DNA from: Actinomycetales bacterium UBA1416
GTDB taxonomy: Bacteria > Actinomycetota > Actinomycetes > Actinomycetales > Actinomycetaceae
DNA: 37,458 nucleotides
NCBI GenBank assembly: GCA_002304945.1
Contig: DBPQ01000002.1
Coordinates: forward strand, 1 to 37,458
Reading direction: 5' to 3'
Part shown: positions 23,615 through 31,324 of the stretch, in pieces
How positions within the stretch are numbered: the first letter of the stretch is position 1
Layout of the letters: each line of letters starts with the position of its first letter
Notes under the pieces: model-generated
Told to the model about the DNA's origin: nothing
Seen by the model: only the letters and a program-made list of their open reading frames with translations
Databases searched by the model: none
Program-made: the position numbers and the translations under genes

Positions 23615-24742
23615 CTAACTCGCGAACCGGATGGGCATGAGGAGGTAGAGGAAGCCAGAGCGTTCCTCCTCGGCCTTGTCACGGCCGGAGAGGAGGACGG
23701 GCTTCGTGGGGTGTGTGAAGCCCAGGCGAACCCACTCGGTGCCCAGCGCACCGAGGCCGTCGAGGAACAGGTGGGGGTTGAACGCCGTCGTGATGTCCTC
23801 CCCCACGAGGGTGGCCTCCAGGGCCTCCGACGCCTGCGCGTCGTCCCCCTGACCGGCCTCCATGACCACCTGGCCCTCGGAGAACGTGAGCCGGATCGGG
23901 GTGTTGCGTTCGGCGACGAGTGCGACGCGCCTGGCGGCCTCGATGATCTCCCCCGTCCGTGCGACGGCGTAGGTGGGGGTCACGTCGGGGAACAGGCGGC
24001 GGACGGGCGGGTAGTCACCCTCGATCAGTTGCGAGGTGGTGCGCCGGCCCGCCGACTCGAAGCCGATGATCTGCTTGCCCCCCTCGGTCTGCAGCGACAG
24101 CTGGATGGTCCCGGCCTGGGTCATCGACTTGGCGACGTCGGAGAGGGTGCGCGCCCGCACGAGCGCGACCTGCGAGACGTCGGGGTTGGTTGGCGTCCAG
24201 CCGATCTCCTTCATGGCGAGCCGGTAGCGGTCGGTGGCGAGGAACGTGATTCTCTCCCCCTCGATCTCCATGCGCACTCCCGTGAGGAGCGGGAGCGTCT
24301 CGTCCCGGCTGGCGGCAGTGGTCACCTGGAGGACGGCCTCGTTGAAGGCACCGGCGTCGATGGTGCCGGAGAGGGCGGGGAGCTGCGGGAGGGTCGGATA
24401 GTCGTCCACCGGCATGGTGTGCAGTGCGAACCGTGACGCGCCGCACGTCAGGACCATCTTGGTGCCGTCGAGTTCGAGGTCGACCGGCCTGGACGGCAGC
24501 GCCTTCGCGATGTCGGCCAGGATCTTGCCCTGGACGACGGCTACGCCCGCGACCGACACGGTGGCCGGCACCTCGCACCGGGCCGAGACCTCGTAGTCGA
24601 AGCTGGAGATCGTGAGGGTGCCGCCGTCGCCGGCCTCCAGCAGCACGCCGGAGAGGACAGGGACCGCGGGGCGTGTCGGCAGCGATCGGGCCGCCCAGGC
24701 CACGGCCTCGGCCAGCACGTCACGGTCTACTCGGAACTTCAC
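23615..24742 (-). CDS. dnaN: DNA polymerase III beta sliding clamp
   Basis: 375 residues. The start is the GTG at 24742 (KFRVDRDVLAEAVAWAARSLP follows), with GAGG 7 nt upstream; the frame extends to 24808, but that part lies in the oriC spacer. Three topologically equal domains are recognisable, with SGVLLEAG, TGVRMEIEG and the C-terminal LLMPIRFAS typical of DnaN. The clamp encircles DNA and tethers polymerase. It lies downstream of dnaA across the 389-bp origin spacer. Confidence 0.97.
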   Translation of the reverse strand: MKFRVDRDVLAEAVAWAARSLPTRPAVPVLSGVLLEAGDGGTLTISSFDYEVSARCEVPATVSVAGVAVVQGKILADIAKALPSRPVDLELDGTKMVLTCGASRFALHTMPVDDYPTLPQLPALSGTIDAGAFNEAVLQVTTAASRDETLPLLTGVRMEIEGERITFLATDRYRLAMKEIGWTPTNPDVSQVALVRARTLSDVAKSMTQAGTIQLSLQTEGGKQIIGFESAGRRTTSQLIEGDYPPVRRLFPDVTPTYAVARTGEIIEAARRVALVAERNTPIRLTFSEGQVVMEAGQGDDAQASEALEATLVGEDITTAFNPHLFLDGLGALGTEWVRLGFTHPTKPVLLSGRDKAEEERSGFLYLLMPIRFAS

Positions 24743-25131
24743 GATGGAACCTCGATCTCTTCTGCCGGTCGTCGGCGACTTGACTGTTCCAAGAATGTCA
24801 TGGATCACGTCACGGTTTCATGCGGCCGGGGACAATCCCGCTGCACCGTGCCGCCCGCCGTCGTCCTTCCCCATGTTGGTGGATCGTGTTCCTGTGCCTG
24901 AGAGAGTTCCGTAGTCGTAGTAGCAGGTGTGGATCCTGTGGACAACCCACGTCGCCGCAGGTCACCGGGTCATGTGCCGGTGGATGGCCTGTGCGGCCGG
25001 GTCGCACGGCGTGAGGAGTCCTGTGACTCGGGCGATCTGCTCATGAGGGCGGTCCCCACGGCGCGCGAGGTTGTCCACAGCCCGGGGTGGTTCGTCCACC
25101 TGGAGTTCACATCGAGGTGTGCATCGCACTG
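24743..25131. other. dnaN-dnaA spacer, candidate oriC with DnaA boxes
   Basis: A 389-bp spacer. Two nonamers match the actinobacterial DnaA box exactly: TGTGGACAA (24937-24945, complement of TTGTCCACA) and TTGTCCACA (25071-25079). Two weaker ones are TGTGGATCC (24928-24936), directly abutting the first, and TCGTCCACC (25092-25100). The most AT-rich part is about 24780-24822, just upstream of dnaN, which could be the unwinding region, though it is not strongly AT-rich. No ORF here is convincing. The dnaA-dnaN spacer is the known oriC location in actinobacteria; the low box count is unusual compared with Streptomyces. Confidence 0.75.
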
Positions 25132-26559
25132 TCAGCGGGGTGTCCGCGCCGAGTGTTTGATGCGGTTGGTCAGCTCCGTCACCTGATTGAAGGTGGTGCG
25201 CTTCTCTGCCATCTGCTCGGCGATCTTCCGGTAGGCGTGCATGACGGTCGTGTGGTCGCGGCCGCCGAACGCCTGGCCGATCTTGGGCAGGGAGAGGTCC
25301 GTCAGCTCGCGGCAGAGGTACATGGCGATCTGGCGCGCGGTGACGAGCACCCGGGAGCGATCCGCGCTGCACAGGGCGTCCACGGTCACCGTGAAGTACT
25401 CCGACGTCTCGTGCATGATCAGCGCCGTGGTGATCTCTCCGCCCTCCGTGTCCGACACGAGGTCACGCAGCACCTGTTCGGCCAGGGCGAGCTCCACGGG
25501 CTGGCGGTTCAGGTTCGCGAACGCGGTCACCCGGATGAGGGCACCCTCCAGTTCGCGGATGTTGGTGGAGATGCGGGAGGCGATGTAGCTGAGCACCTCG
25601 TCGGTTGCCTGGAGGTTCTCCGCCTGGGCCTTCTTCCGGAGGATCGCGATCCGCGTCTCGAGGTCCGGGGGTTGGACGTCGGTGAGCAGGCCCCACTCGA
25701 AGCGGGAGACGAGGCGCTCCTCGAAGCCCTGGAGCTTCTTGGGAGGGGTGTCCGAGGTGATGACCACCTGCTTGTTGTCGTTGTGCAGCGTGTTGAAGGT
25801 GTGGAAGAACTCCTCGACGGTCTGCTCCTTGCCGCCCAGGAACTGGATGTCATCGACCAGGAGGACGTCGACGTTGCGGTACCGGCGCTGGAAGTTCTCC
25901 GCCTTGTCGTCCCGGATGGAGTTGATGAAGTCGTTCGTGAACTCCTCGGAGTTCACGTAGCGCACCCGGACCCCCGGGTAGAGGTTGCGGGAGTAGTGGC
26001 CGATCGCGTGCAGCAGGTGGGTCTTGCCGAGGCCGGAACCGCCGTAGATGAACAGCGGGTTGTAGGCCTTGGCCGGGGCCTCCGCCACCGCGCGGGCGGC
26101 GGCGTGCGCGAACCGGTTGGAGGGCCCGATGACGAAGGTCTCGAACGTGTACTTCGGGTTGAGCCGCGAGGGGTCGACCTCCATGGGGGTGGGGCGCATG
26201 CTGCGCGTGGAACTGCCGCTGGTGCGGTGAGCGGGCGGCGACGCCACCTCCTCGATGACGTCGGCCGCCGAGGCTCCCGTCACCGCGTCCTCGAGCGACG
26301 GGTCCACCGTCACGGCGTAGCGCTCGATCTCGTCGCCCGGCAGGGCGGCGAGGGTCTCCAGGAGGGCACCGCGCATGCGCATCTCGAGCCGATCCTTGAC
26401 CAGTCCCGACGGAACGGCGACGAGCAGGGTCCCGTCGATGACGCCGAGTGGCTTGGCGAGTTTCGCGAACGCCAGATCGGACGGATTGATGTCACTGCGG
26501 GTCACGAGGACCTGCACCACGGACTTCCACAGGTCTCCGACGGACAAATCGGACGGCAT
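25132..26559 (-). CDS. dnaA: Chromosomal replication initiator DnaA
   Basis: 475 residues. I chose the ATG at 26559 because GGGGAGGGG lies 7 nt before it; an in-frame TTG at 26565 is too close to that site. Domain I (1-85), a short domain II linker (about 86-130), AAA+ domain III with Walker A GGSGLGKT (173-180) and Walker B LLVDDIQFL, and domain IV ending with the DnaA signature GGRDHTTVMHAYRKI. It binds DnaA boxes and unwinds oriC. Boxes immediately upstream suggest autoregulation. Confidence 0.97.
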   Translation of the reverse strand: MPSDLSVGDLWKSVVQVLVTRSDINPSDLAFAKLAKPLGVIDGTLLVAVPSGLVKDRLEMRMRGALLETLAALPGDEIERYAVTVDPSLEDAVTGASAADVIEEVASPPAHRTSGSSTRSMRPTPMEVDPSRLNPKYTFETFVIGPSNRFAHAAARAVAEAPAKAYNPLFIYGGSGLGKTHLLHAIGHYSRNLYPGVRVRYVNSEEFTNDFINSIRDDKAENFQRRYRNVDVLLVDDIQFLGGKEQTVEEFFHTFNTLHNDNKQVVITSDTPPKKLQGFEERLVSRFEWGLLTDVQPPDLETRIAILRKKAQAENLQATDEVLSYIASRISTNIRELEGALIRVTAFANLNRQPVELALAEQVLRDLVSDTEGGEITTALIMHETSEYFTVTVDALCSADRSRVLVTARQIAMYLCRELTDLSLPKIGQAFGGRDHTTVMHAYRKIAEQMAEKRTTFNQVTELTNRIKHSARTPR

Positions 26560-26760
26560 CGTCAAGCCCCTCCCCGGGGCCCACGCCCTGGACCCTCCAC
26601 AACTTTATCCACAGAATGTGGGTAACGAGATCGCATCGCATGCGCAGCATGACGGGCCTCCCGAGAGTCCTCATGACGCCGTTGTCAACACGACACGACC
26701 ACGATATCCACATTGTTACCGATCGCCCAGGGGGATCGGACGTGACGGGGTGCACCCCGG
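26560..26760. promoter_or_regulatory. dnaA upstream region with DnaA-box cluster
   Basis: TTATCCACA (26605-26613) is a perfect box; TGTGGGTAA (26617-26625) lies inverted 3 bp away; TTGTCAACA (26682-26690) and ATATCCACA (26704-26712) are one-mismatch boxes. The region is more AT-rich than its surroundings. The first pair lies about 45-65 bp upstream of the dnaA ATG, where it would overlap a dnaA promoter. It may be an autoregulatory site or a second part of the origin. Confidence 0.7.
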
Positions 26761-26766
26761 CGGCGG

Positions 26767-26796
26767 TTGACCCCTCCGCCCGGTCTCCCGTACCGT
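26767..26796 (+). promoter_or_regulatory. Promoter for rpmH-rnpA operon
   Basis: -35 TTGACC (26767-26772), 18-bp spacer, -10 TACCGT (26791-26796). Both fit the actinobacterial housekeeping consensus (TTGACN, TAnnnT). The predicted start near 26803 gives a leader of about 80 nt before the rpmH GTG. Confidence 0.65.
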
Positions 26797-26881
26797 TGTG
26801 AGGCCGCATCTGCATGCGTGCGCGCCCTCGCGCGCACCGATCTGCCTGGCCGCGCGGTACATCGAAGTTTTGGAGACTGCT

Positions 26882-27019
26882 GTGAGCAAGCGTACTTTCC
26901 AGCCGAACAACCGGCGCCGTGCCAAGGTGCACGGTTTCCGCCTCCGCATGCGCACCCGCGCAGGCCGGGCGATCATCTCGGCCCGCCGCCGCAAGGGCCG
27001 CGACTCTCTGTCCGTCTGA
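26882..27019 (+). CDS. rpmH: 50S ribosomal protein L34
   Basis: 45 residues from the GTG at 26882 with GGAG 6 nt upstream. The sequence runs SKRTFQPNNRRRAKVHGFR and ends RRRKGRDSLSV, the invariant L34 pattern, rich in Arg and Lys. L34 is a small protein of the large ribosomal subunit. The frame is open further upstream, but that part overlaps the promoter. The gene is divergent from dnaA, and rnpA begins 3 bp after its stop, the near-universal rpmH-rnpA pair. Confidence 0.97.
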   Translation: MSKRTFQPNNRRRAKVHGFRLRMRTRAGRAIISARRRKGRDSLSV

Positions 27020-27022
27020 CGA

Positions 27023-27424
27023 GTGCTCTCCGCCCGCAACCGCATGCGGCGGTCGGAGGACTTCTCCGGCGCGCTGCGCGGTGGGGCACGAGGCGCCTCG
27101 CGCACGCTCGTCGTCCATCTGAACGCCGACCTCACCGAAGGTGACCCTTTGGTGGGGTTCGCTGTTTCCCGGGCGGTCGGGAACTCCGTGGTGCGGCATC
27201 GCGTCCAGCGCCGCCTGCGGCACCTGATGCGCGACGTCGTCCCCGGCCTCCCGGCGGGGGCACGGATCGTGGTGCGGGCGTTGCCGGCCGCGGCCGGTGC
27301 CACGTACGACGACCTGGGCGGTGACCTCGCCCGGGCGGTCGAGGTCGCGGGACGCCGGGCAGGACACGGCGGAGGCCGGGTGGTGCGGCGTGACGGCGCG
27401 GTGAGCGGAAAGGGGTCGAGGTGA
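27023..27424 (+). CDS. rnpA: Ribonuclease P protein component
   Basis: 133 residues from the GTG at 27023, 3 bp after rpmH. The N-terminus MLSARNRMRRSEDFSGAL and the central FAVSRAVGNSVVRHRVQRRLRHLMRD are the RnpA core; the RNR element is RHR here, as in other actinobacteria. It is the protein cofactor of RNase P, helping the ribozyme to process the 5' ends of tRNA precursors. The C-terminal extension of about 25 residues is Arg- and Gly-rich. Its stop overlaps the yidD GTG (GTGA). Confidence 0.95.
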   Translation: MLSARNRMRRSEDFSGALRGGARGASRTLVVHLNADLTEGDPLVGFAVSRAVGNSVVRHRVQRRLRHLMRDVVPGLPAGARIVVRALPAAAGATYDDLGGDLARAVEVAGRRAGHGGGRVVRRDGAVSGKGSR

Positions 27425-27708
27425 ATCCGCTGCAGTGGGTGGCGACGGTGCTCATCCGGGGCTACCAGCTCCTGATCTCCCCCTTCTTTCCCCCGAGCTG
27501 CAAGTACTATCCCTCCTGCTCCGCCTACGCGCTCGAGGCGGTACGGGTGCAGGGCTTCTTCAAGGGCACCGGGCTCGCCGTGTGGCGAGTGCTCAGGTGC
27601 AATCCGTGGTCCCGTGGTGGGGTGGACTTCCCTCCAGGGAGCACAATGGCCGTAGAGATACCTCTGGACGAACCGTCCGAGGACACGACGAATCCGGAGC
27701 ACACGTAA
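27421..27708 (+). CDS. yidD: Membrane protein insertion efficiency factor YidD
   Basis: 95 residues from the GTG overlapping the rnpA stop. It has an amphipathic N-terminus (WVATVLIRGYQLLISPFFPP) and the family core CKYYPSCSAYALEAV with its conserved Cys residues, then CNPWSRGGVDFPP. YidD is a small membrane-associated protein of the rnpA-yidD-yidC cluster that promotes protein insertion by YidC. The last 20 residues are acidic. The next gene, yidC, starts 2 bp after its stop. Confidence 0.95.
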   Translation: MNPLQWVATVLIRGYQLLISPFFPPSCKYYPSCSAYALEAVRVQGFFKGTGLAVWRVLRCNPWSRGGVDFPPGSTMAVEIPLDEPSEDTTNPEHT

Positions 27709-27710
27709 CG

Positions 27711-28913
27711 ATGGAAATCCTCCGACCGATCGAGATCGCCGTCGCCTGGATCATGGTGCAGATCCACTCCCTGCTGACGGGCGTGCTGGGCATGGCCGAC
27801 GGCCCCGGTGCCGCCTGGGTGCTCTCGATCGTGGGCCTGACGGTCGTCATCCGGATCCTGATCATCCCGTTGTTCTTCAAGCAGATCAAGGCATCCCGGG
27901 GCATGCAGCTGATGCAGCCGGAGCTCCAGGCGCTGCAGAAGAAGTACAAGGGCAAGACGGACCCTGCCTCGCGCCAGGCGCAGCAGCAGGAGATGATGGA
28001 GCTCTACAAGAAGCACAACACGAACCCGTTCGCGTCGTGCCTCCCCATCCTCCTGCAGATGCCCATCTTCTTCGCACTCTTCCAGGTGCTGCGCGGGCTC
28101 GAGCAGCTGGCCGAGGGCGACTACCAGGGACGCGGTCTCGACTCGCTCGGTCCGCTCACCGCGGACATGGCCGGGGATGTGGAGGCCTCCACCCTGTTCG
28201 GTGCGCCGATCTCCGCCACGTTCCTCTCGAGCGACCTGCTCGAGGTCAAGATCGTCACCGTCATCCTGATCGTCGCGATGTCCGCGACCCAGTTCTTCAG
28301 CATGCGCCAGCTGACGATGAAGAACATGCCGGCCTCCTCGCTGGACAACCCGATGATGCGCCAGCAGATGATGCTGATGTACGCCATGCCGGTGATCTTC
28401 GCCGTCACCGGAGTTGGATTCCCGGTCGGCGTGCTCATCTACTGGACCGTCACCAACATCTGGTCCATGGGCCAGCAGTACTACACGATCAAGCGCATGC
28501 CCGCCCCCGGGTCCGAGGCCTACCGGCGGAAGCAGGAGAAGGACGCGGCGAAGCGCGCCAAGAAGGGCCTGCCCCCCGTCTCCGACGACACCGCTGCGAC
28601 CACCGAGGTGGAGCCCCCGGCCGGTCAGCGCGTCCAGCCGATGCGGAAGGACCGCGCGAAGAAGAAGGCGACGGACCCACTCGCTCCTCTGGCCGGTGCC
28701 ACCCCGGAGGCCGACCAGCCGTACGCCGAGCCGGAGGTGGCCGCGGACGGTGAGCTCCGCGGCAAGGACGGGCTCACCGAGGCCGAGCGCGCCCGCAAAC
28801 GGTACGAGGCGCGCGCGGCCGAGCGGAAGGCGGCCCGCGAGAAGCGGCTGGCTGCCGAGAAGCGCCGCCGGGAGGGCCAGAACAAGCCGAAGTACAACGC
28901 GGACGGATCATGA
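27711..28913 (+). CDS. yidC: Membrane protein insertase YidC/Oxa1
   Basis: 400 residues from the ATG at 27711. The YidC/Oxa1 domain (about 1-265) has five transmembrane segments. Arg48 in VVIRILIIPLFFKQIK matches the groove Arg that is essential in Gram-positive YidC proteins. A cytoplasmic hairpin loop (residues about 60-105, LMQPELQALQKKYKGK and QQQEMMELYKKHNTNPF) follows. The C-terminal 130 residues are very rich in Lys, Arg, Ala and Glu, a ribosome-binding tail seen in other actinobacteria. It inserts membrane proteins alone or with SecYEG. The end overlaps jag (ATGA). Confidence 0.96.
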   Translation: MEILRPIEIAVAWIMVQIHSLLTGVLGMADGPGAAWVLSIVGLTVVIRILIIPLFFKQIKASRGMQLMQPELQALQKKYKGKTDPASRQAQQQEMMELYKKHNTNPFASCLPILLQMPIFFALFQVLRGLEQLAEGDYQGRGLDSLGPLTADMAGDVEASTLFGAPISATFLSSDLLEVKIVTVILIVAMSATQFFSMRQLTMKNMPASSLDNPMMRQQMMLMYAMPVIFAVTGVGFPVGVLIYWTVTNIWSMGQQYYTIKRMPAPGSEAYRRKQEKDAAKRAKKGLPPVSDDTAATTEVEPPAGQRVQPMRKDRAKKKATDPLAPLAGATPEADQPYAEPEVAADGELRGKDGLTEAERARKRYEARAAERKAAREKRLAAEKRRREGQNKPKYNADGS

Positions 28914-29446
28914 CCGTTCCCGACCACACCCCGACCACGGAGGACCCCATGACCGAGGACAAGGCACCCCTGAGCGCACTTGAGGAGGAGGGCGACATCG
29001 CCGCCGACTACCTCGAGGAACTGCTGGACATCGCTGACTACGAGGGCGATATCGACATCGACGTGGAGAACGGCCGGGCCTCGCTCGAGATCGTCTCCGA
29101 GGAGTTCGGTGATCGGTGGCTCCGGCGCCTGGTGGGGGACGACGGCGAGGTGCTGGAGGCCCTCCAGGAGCTGACTCGCCTGGCGGTGCAGACCCGCACC
29201 GGGGAGCGGTCCAGGCTCATGCTGGACATCGCCGGGTATCGACGGGGCATCAAGGAGAAGCTCTCGGAGCAGGCGCGGGCCGCGATCGCCCGCGTCAACG
29301 AGACCGGAGAGTCCGTCTCGCTGGACCCGATGAACCCGTTCGAGCGCAAGGTGGTGCACGACGTCGTGAAGAAGGCGGGTCTCACCTCCGGCTCCGAGGG
29401 AGTCGAGCCGCGGCGCCACGTCGTCATCAGGCCCGCGTCGGACTGA
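28910..29446 (+). CDS. Jag/KhpB family R3H RNA-binding protein
   Basis: 178 residues from the ATG at 28910, overlapping the yidC stop by 4 bp; an internal ATG at 28949 is a less likely start. An acidic N-terminus (about 1-45) precedes a KH-like region (about 46-110, with GRASLEIVSEEFGDRW and LVGDDGEVLEALQEL) and an R3H-type region (about 115-178, LDPMNPFERKVVHDVVKKAG). Jag/KhpB proteins bind RNA and affect division and envelope growth in Firmicutes; the actinobacterial role is less clear. The stop overlaps the rsmG ATG by one base. Confidence 0.92.
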   Translation: MTVPDHTPTTEDPMTEDKAPLSALEEEGDIAADYLEELLDIADYEGDIDIDVENGRASLEIVSEEFGDRWLRRLVGDDGEVLEALQELTRLAVQTRTGERSRLMLDIAGYRRGIKEKLSEQARAAIARVNETGESVSLDPMNPFERKVVHDVVKKAGLTSGSEGVEPRRHVVIRPASD

Positions 29447-30144
29447 TGGAGGGCGGGCCGGAGCGCGAGCCGAGGCCGCCGACCGCGGCGCTCGAGGATC
29501 CCACGCAGTTCCCGGACTCGGTGTGGCAGGCAGCAGGTGGCGCGCGCGACCTGTTGACCGCCTTCGCGGAGTTGCTGATCCGCGAGGGTCAACTGCGGGG
29601 ACTCCTCGGGCCCCGCGAGCTTCCGAGGCTCTGGTCACGGCACATCGTGAACTCCATGGCCATCACCGGCTTTGTACCCGCATCTACAGATGTCGCCGAT
29701 ATTGGCAGTGGCGCTGGTTTTCCCGGCCTGGTCCTCGCCATGACGCGGCCGGACGTGTCGGTCACCCTGATCGATTCGATGGAGCGTCGGACGGCATGGC
29801 TGAGTGATGTGGCCGAGGAGCTCGAGTTGCGCAACGTCGAGGTGGTGACTGCCCGTGCCGAGGCACTGCACGGCCGACGATCCTTCCGGGTGGTGACGGC
29901 GCGCGCAGTCGCCTCCCTCGACCGCCTCGGTGGCTGGGCCCTGCCCCTGGTGACTCCGGGGGGCCACCTGGTCGCGCTCAAGGGCGGCCGCGCCTCCGAG
30001 GAGCTCGAGGCGGCCCGCTCGGCGCTGCGGCGGTCGGGCGGCAGCCACGGCACCGTCGTCGAGGTGCCCTCCCCCCTCGACGGCAGTGTCACGCGCGTCG
30101 TACTGGTTGAGAAGCGGGCCCCTGGTCCGCGGCGCAGTCGCTGA
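29446..30144 (+). CDS. rsmG: 16S rRNA (guanine-N7) methyltransferase RsmG
   Basis: 232 residues from the ATG at 29446 (TGATG overlap with jag). The Rossmann-type SAM site is DIGSGAGFPGLVLA (about 83-96) with the acidic DSMERR strand end; LWSRHIVNSM and VVTARAVASLDRL are RsmG hallmarks. It methylates N7 of G527 (E. coli numbering) in 16S rRNA; loss gives low-level streptomycin resistance. It is the last gene of the rpmH operon and is followed by the parS region. Confidence 0.96.
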   Translation: MEGGPEREPRPPTAALEDPTQFPDSVWQAAGGARDLLTAFAELLIREGQLRGLLGPRELPRLWSRHIVNSMAITGFVPASTDVADIGSGAGFPGLVLAMTRPDVSVTLIDSMERRTAWLSDVAEELELRNVEVVTARAEALHGRRSFRVVTARAVASLDRLGGWALPLVTPGGHLVALKGGRASEELEAARSALRRSGGSHGTVVEVPSPLDGSVTRVVLVEKRAPGPRRSR

Positions 30145-30166
30145 GCTGGGGCGCCACTCGGGCCGA

Positions 30167-30182
30167 TGTTTCACGTGAAACA
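30167..30182. other. parS site 1
   Basis: TGTTTCACGTGAAACA, a perfect 16-bp palindrome identical to the bacterial parS consensus. ParB (encoded at 31317) should load here. Confidence 0.97.
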
Positions 30183-30227
30183 TGGCCCCGGGTCGCACGG
30201 CAGGGGACGGACGCAGCGTGGCGTCCG

Positions 30228-30243
30228 TGTTTCACGTGAAACA
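30228..30243. other. parS site 2
   Basis: A second perfect TGTTTCACGTGAAACA, 61 bp after site 1 (start to start). Confidence 0.97.
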
Positions 30244-30248
30244 ACACC

Positions 30249-30286
30249 GCCACCGTTCCCCATTGACTGCCACCGTTCCCCTTTGA
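30249..30286. repeat. Two 18-bp direct repeats between parS 2 and 3
   Basis: GCCACCGTTCCCCATTGA (30249-30266) and GCCACCGTTCCCCTTTGA (30269-30286), 20 bp apart and differing at one base. The 20-bp period is about two helical turns. No match to a known operator is recognised. Confidence 0.7.
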
Positions 30287-30304
30287 ACGACCTTGCTCAG
30301 CCGG

Positions 30305-30320
30305 TGTTTCACGTGAAACC
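30305..30320. other. parS site 3 (15 of 16)
   Basis: TGTTTCACGTGAAACC, one mismatch at the last base. It covers the expected -35 position of the parA promoter. Confidence 0.92.
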
Positions 30321-30343
30321 ATCTCGCGGCGCACGCGTATGAT
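30315..30343 (+). promoter_or_regulatory. parA promoter candidate
   Basis: TATGAT (30338-30343) is a strong -10; with a 17-bp spacer the -35 would be GAAACC (30315-30320), weak and inside parS 3. The leader to the parA GTG is about 20 nt and contains AGGAAGG. ParB bound at parS 3 would block RNA polymerase. Confidence 0.55.
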
Positions 30344-30370
30344 GGGCAGACCCCAGCAGGAAGGCAGCCC

Positions 30371-31324
30371 GTGGCTCGTCCCACACATCACGACGAACTC
30401 ATCAGCGCCATACCCCAGACGGATGACACGACTCCCCTGGCGGCACAGGTGGCTGAGGATGCCCGGCGCAAGATCGCCCTGCGGGGCGTGCGGTACGGCA
30501 AGCCGGGCCACACCCGCGTCCTCACCGTCTCGAACCAGAAGGGCGGGGTCGGGAAGACGACCACGGCGGTGAACCTCGCCGCAGCGCTCGCCTCCGGTGG
30601 GCTGCGAGTGCTGCTGATCGACAACGACCCGCAGGGAAACGCCTCCACTGCCGTGGGAATCGAGCACCACTCGGGAACACCGTCCGTGTACGACGCACTC
30701 GTCAACGACGTTCCGCTCGCCGACGTGATCCAGCCGTGCCCGGACATCGACAACCTCCACTGCGCTCCCGCGACGATCGATCTCTCAGGCGCCGAGATCG
30801 AACTGGTCTCGCTGGTGGCACGCGAGAACCGCCTCCGCCTGGCGATCGACGCGATGGTGTCCGAGCCGGGCCACGAGCCGTACGACTACGTGATCATCGA
30901 CTGCCCACCGAGCCTCGGGTTGTTGACGATCAACGCGTTCGTCGCCGCCTCCGAAGTGCTCATTCCCATCCAGTGCGAGTACTACGCCCTCGAGGGCCTC
31001 AGCCAACTGCTGAAGAACGTGGAGCTCATCCGGGCTCATCTCAATGAGAAGCTACATGTGTCGACAATCCTGCTCACCATGTACGACAAGCGCACGAACC
31101 TGTCCCGACAGGTCGCTGAGGAGGTGCGGCAGTACTTCCCGCAGCAGACCCTCCAGACCACCATTCCGCGGCTCGTGCGCATCTCCGAGGCCCCGAGCTT
31201 CGGCCAGACGATCATCACCTATGACCCCACCTCCACGGGGGCACTCGCCTATCGCATGGCAGCACGCGAGATCGCGGACCGGGGAGCGGCCGCTGCCGAT
31301 CGTGAGGAGCAGACCCATGGCTGA
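30371..31324 (+). CDS. parA: Chromosome-partitioning ATPase ParA (Soj)
   Basis: 317 residues from the GTG at 30371, preceded by AGGAAGG. The deviant Walker A is KGGVGKTT (57-64, preceded by NQ), followed by LLIDNDPQGN (81-90) and IIDCPPSLG. The N-terminus has about 48 extra residues before the ATPase core, as in actinobacterial ParA. Dimeric ATP-bound ParA binds DNA nonspecifically, and ParB stimulates hydrolysis to segregate origins; in actinobacteria it also links to polar growth proteins. It overlaps parB by 8 bp. Confidence 0.97.
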   Translation: MARPTHHDELISAIPQTDDTTPLAAQVAEDARRKIALRGVRYGKPGHTRVLTVSNQKGGVGKTTTAVNLAAALASGGLRVLLIDNDPQGNASTAVGIEHHSGTPSVYDALVNDVPLADVIQPCPDIDNLHCAPATIDLSGAEIELVSLVARENRLRLAIDAMVSEPGHEPYDYVIIDCPPSLGLLTINAFVAASEVLIPIQCEYYALEGLSQLLKNVELIRAHLNEKLHVSTILLTMYDKRTNLSRQVAEEVRQYFPQQTLQTTIPRLVRISEAPSFGQTIITYDPTSTGALAYRMAAREIADRGAAAADREEQTHG

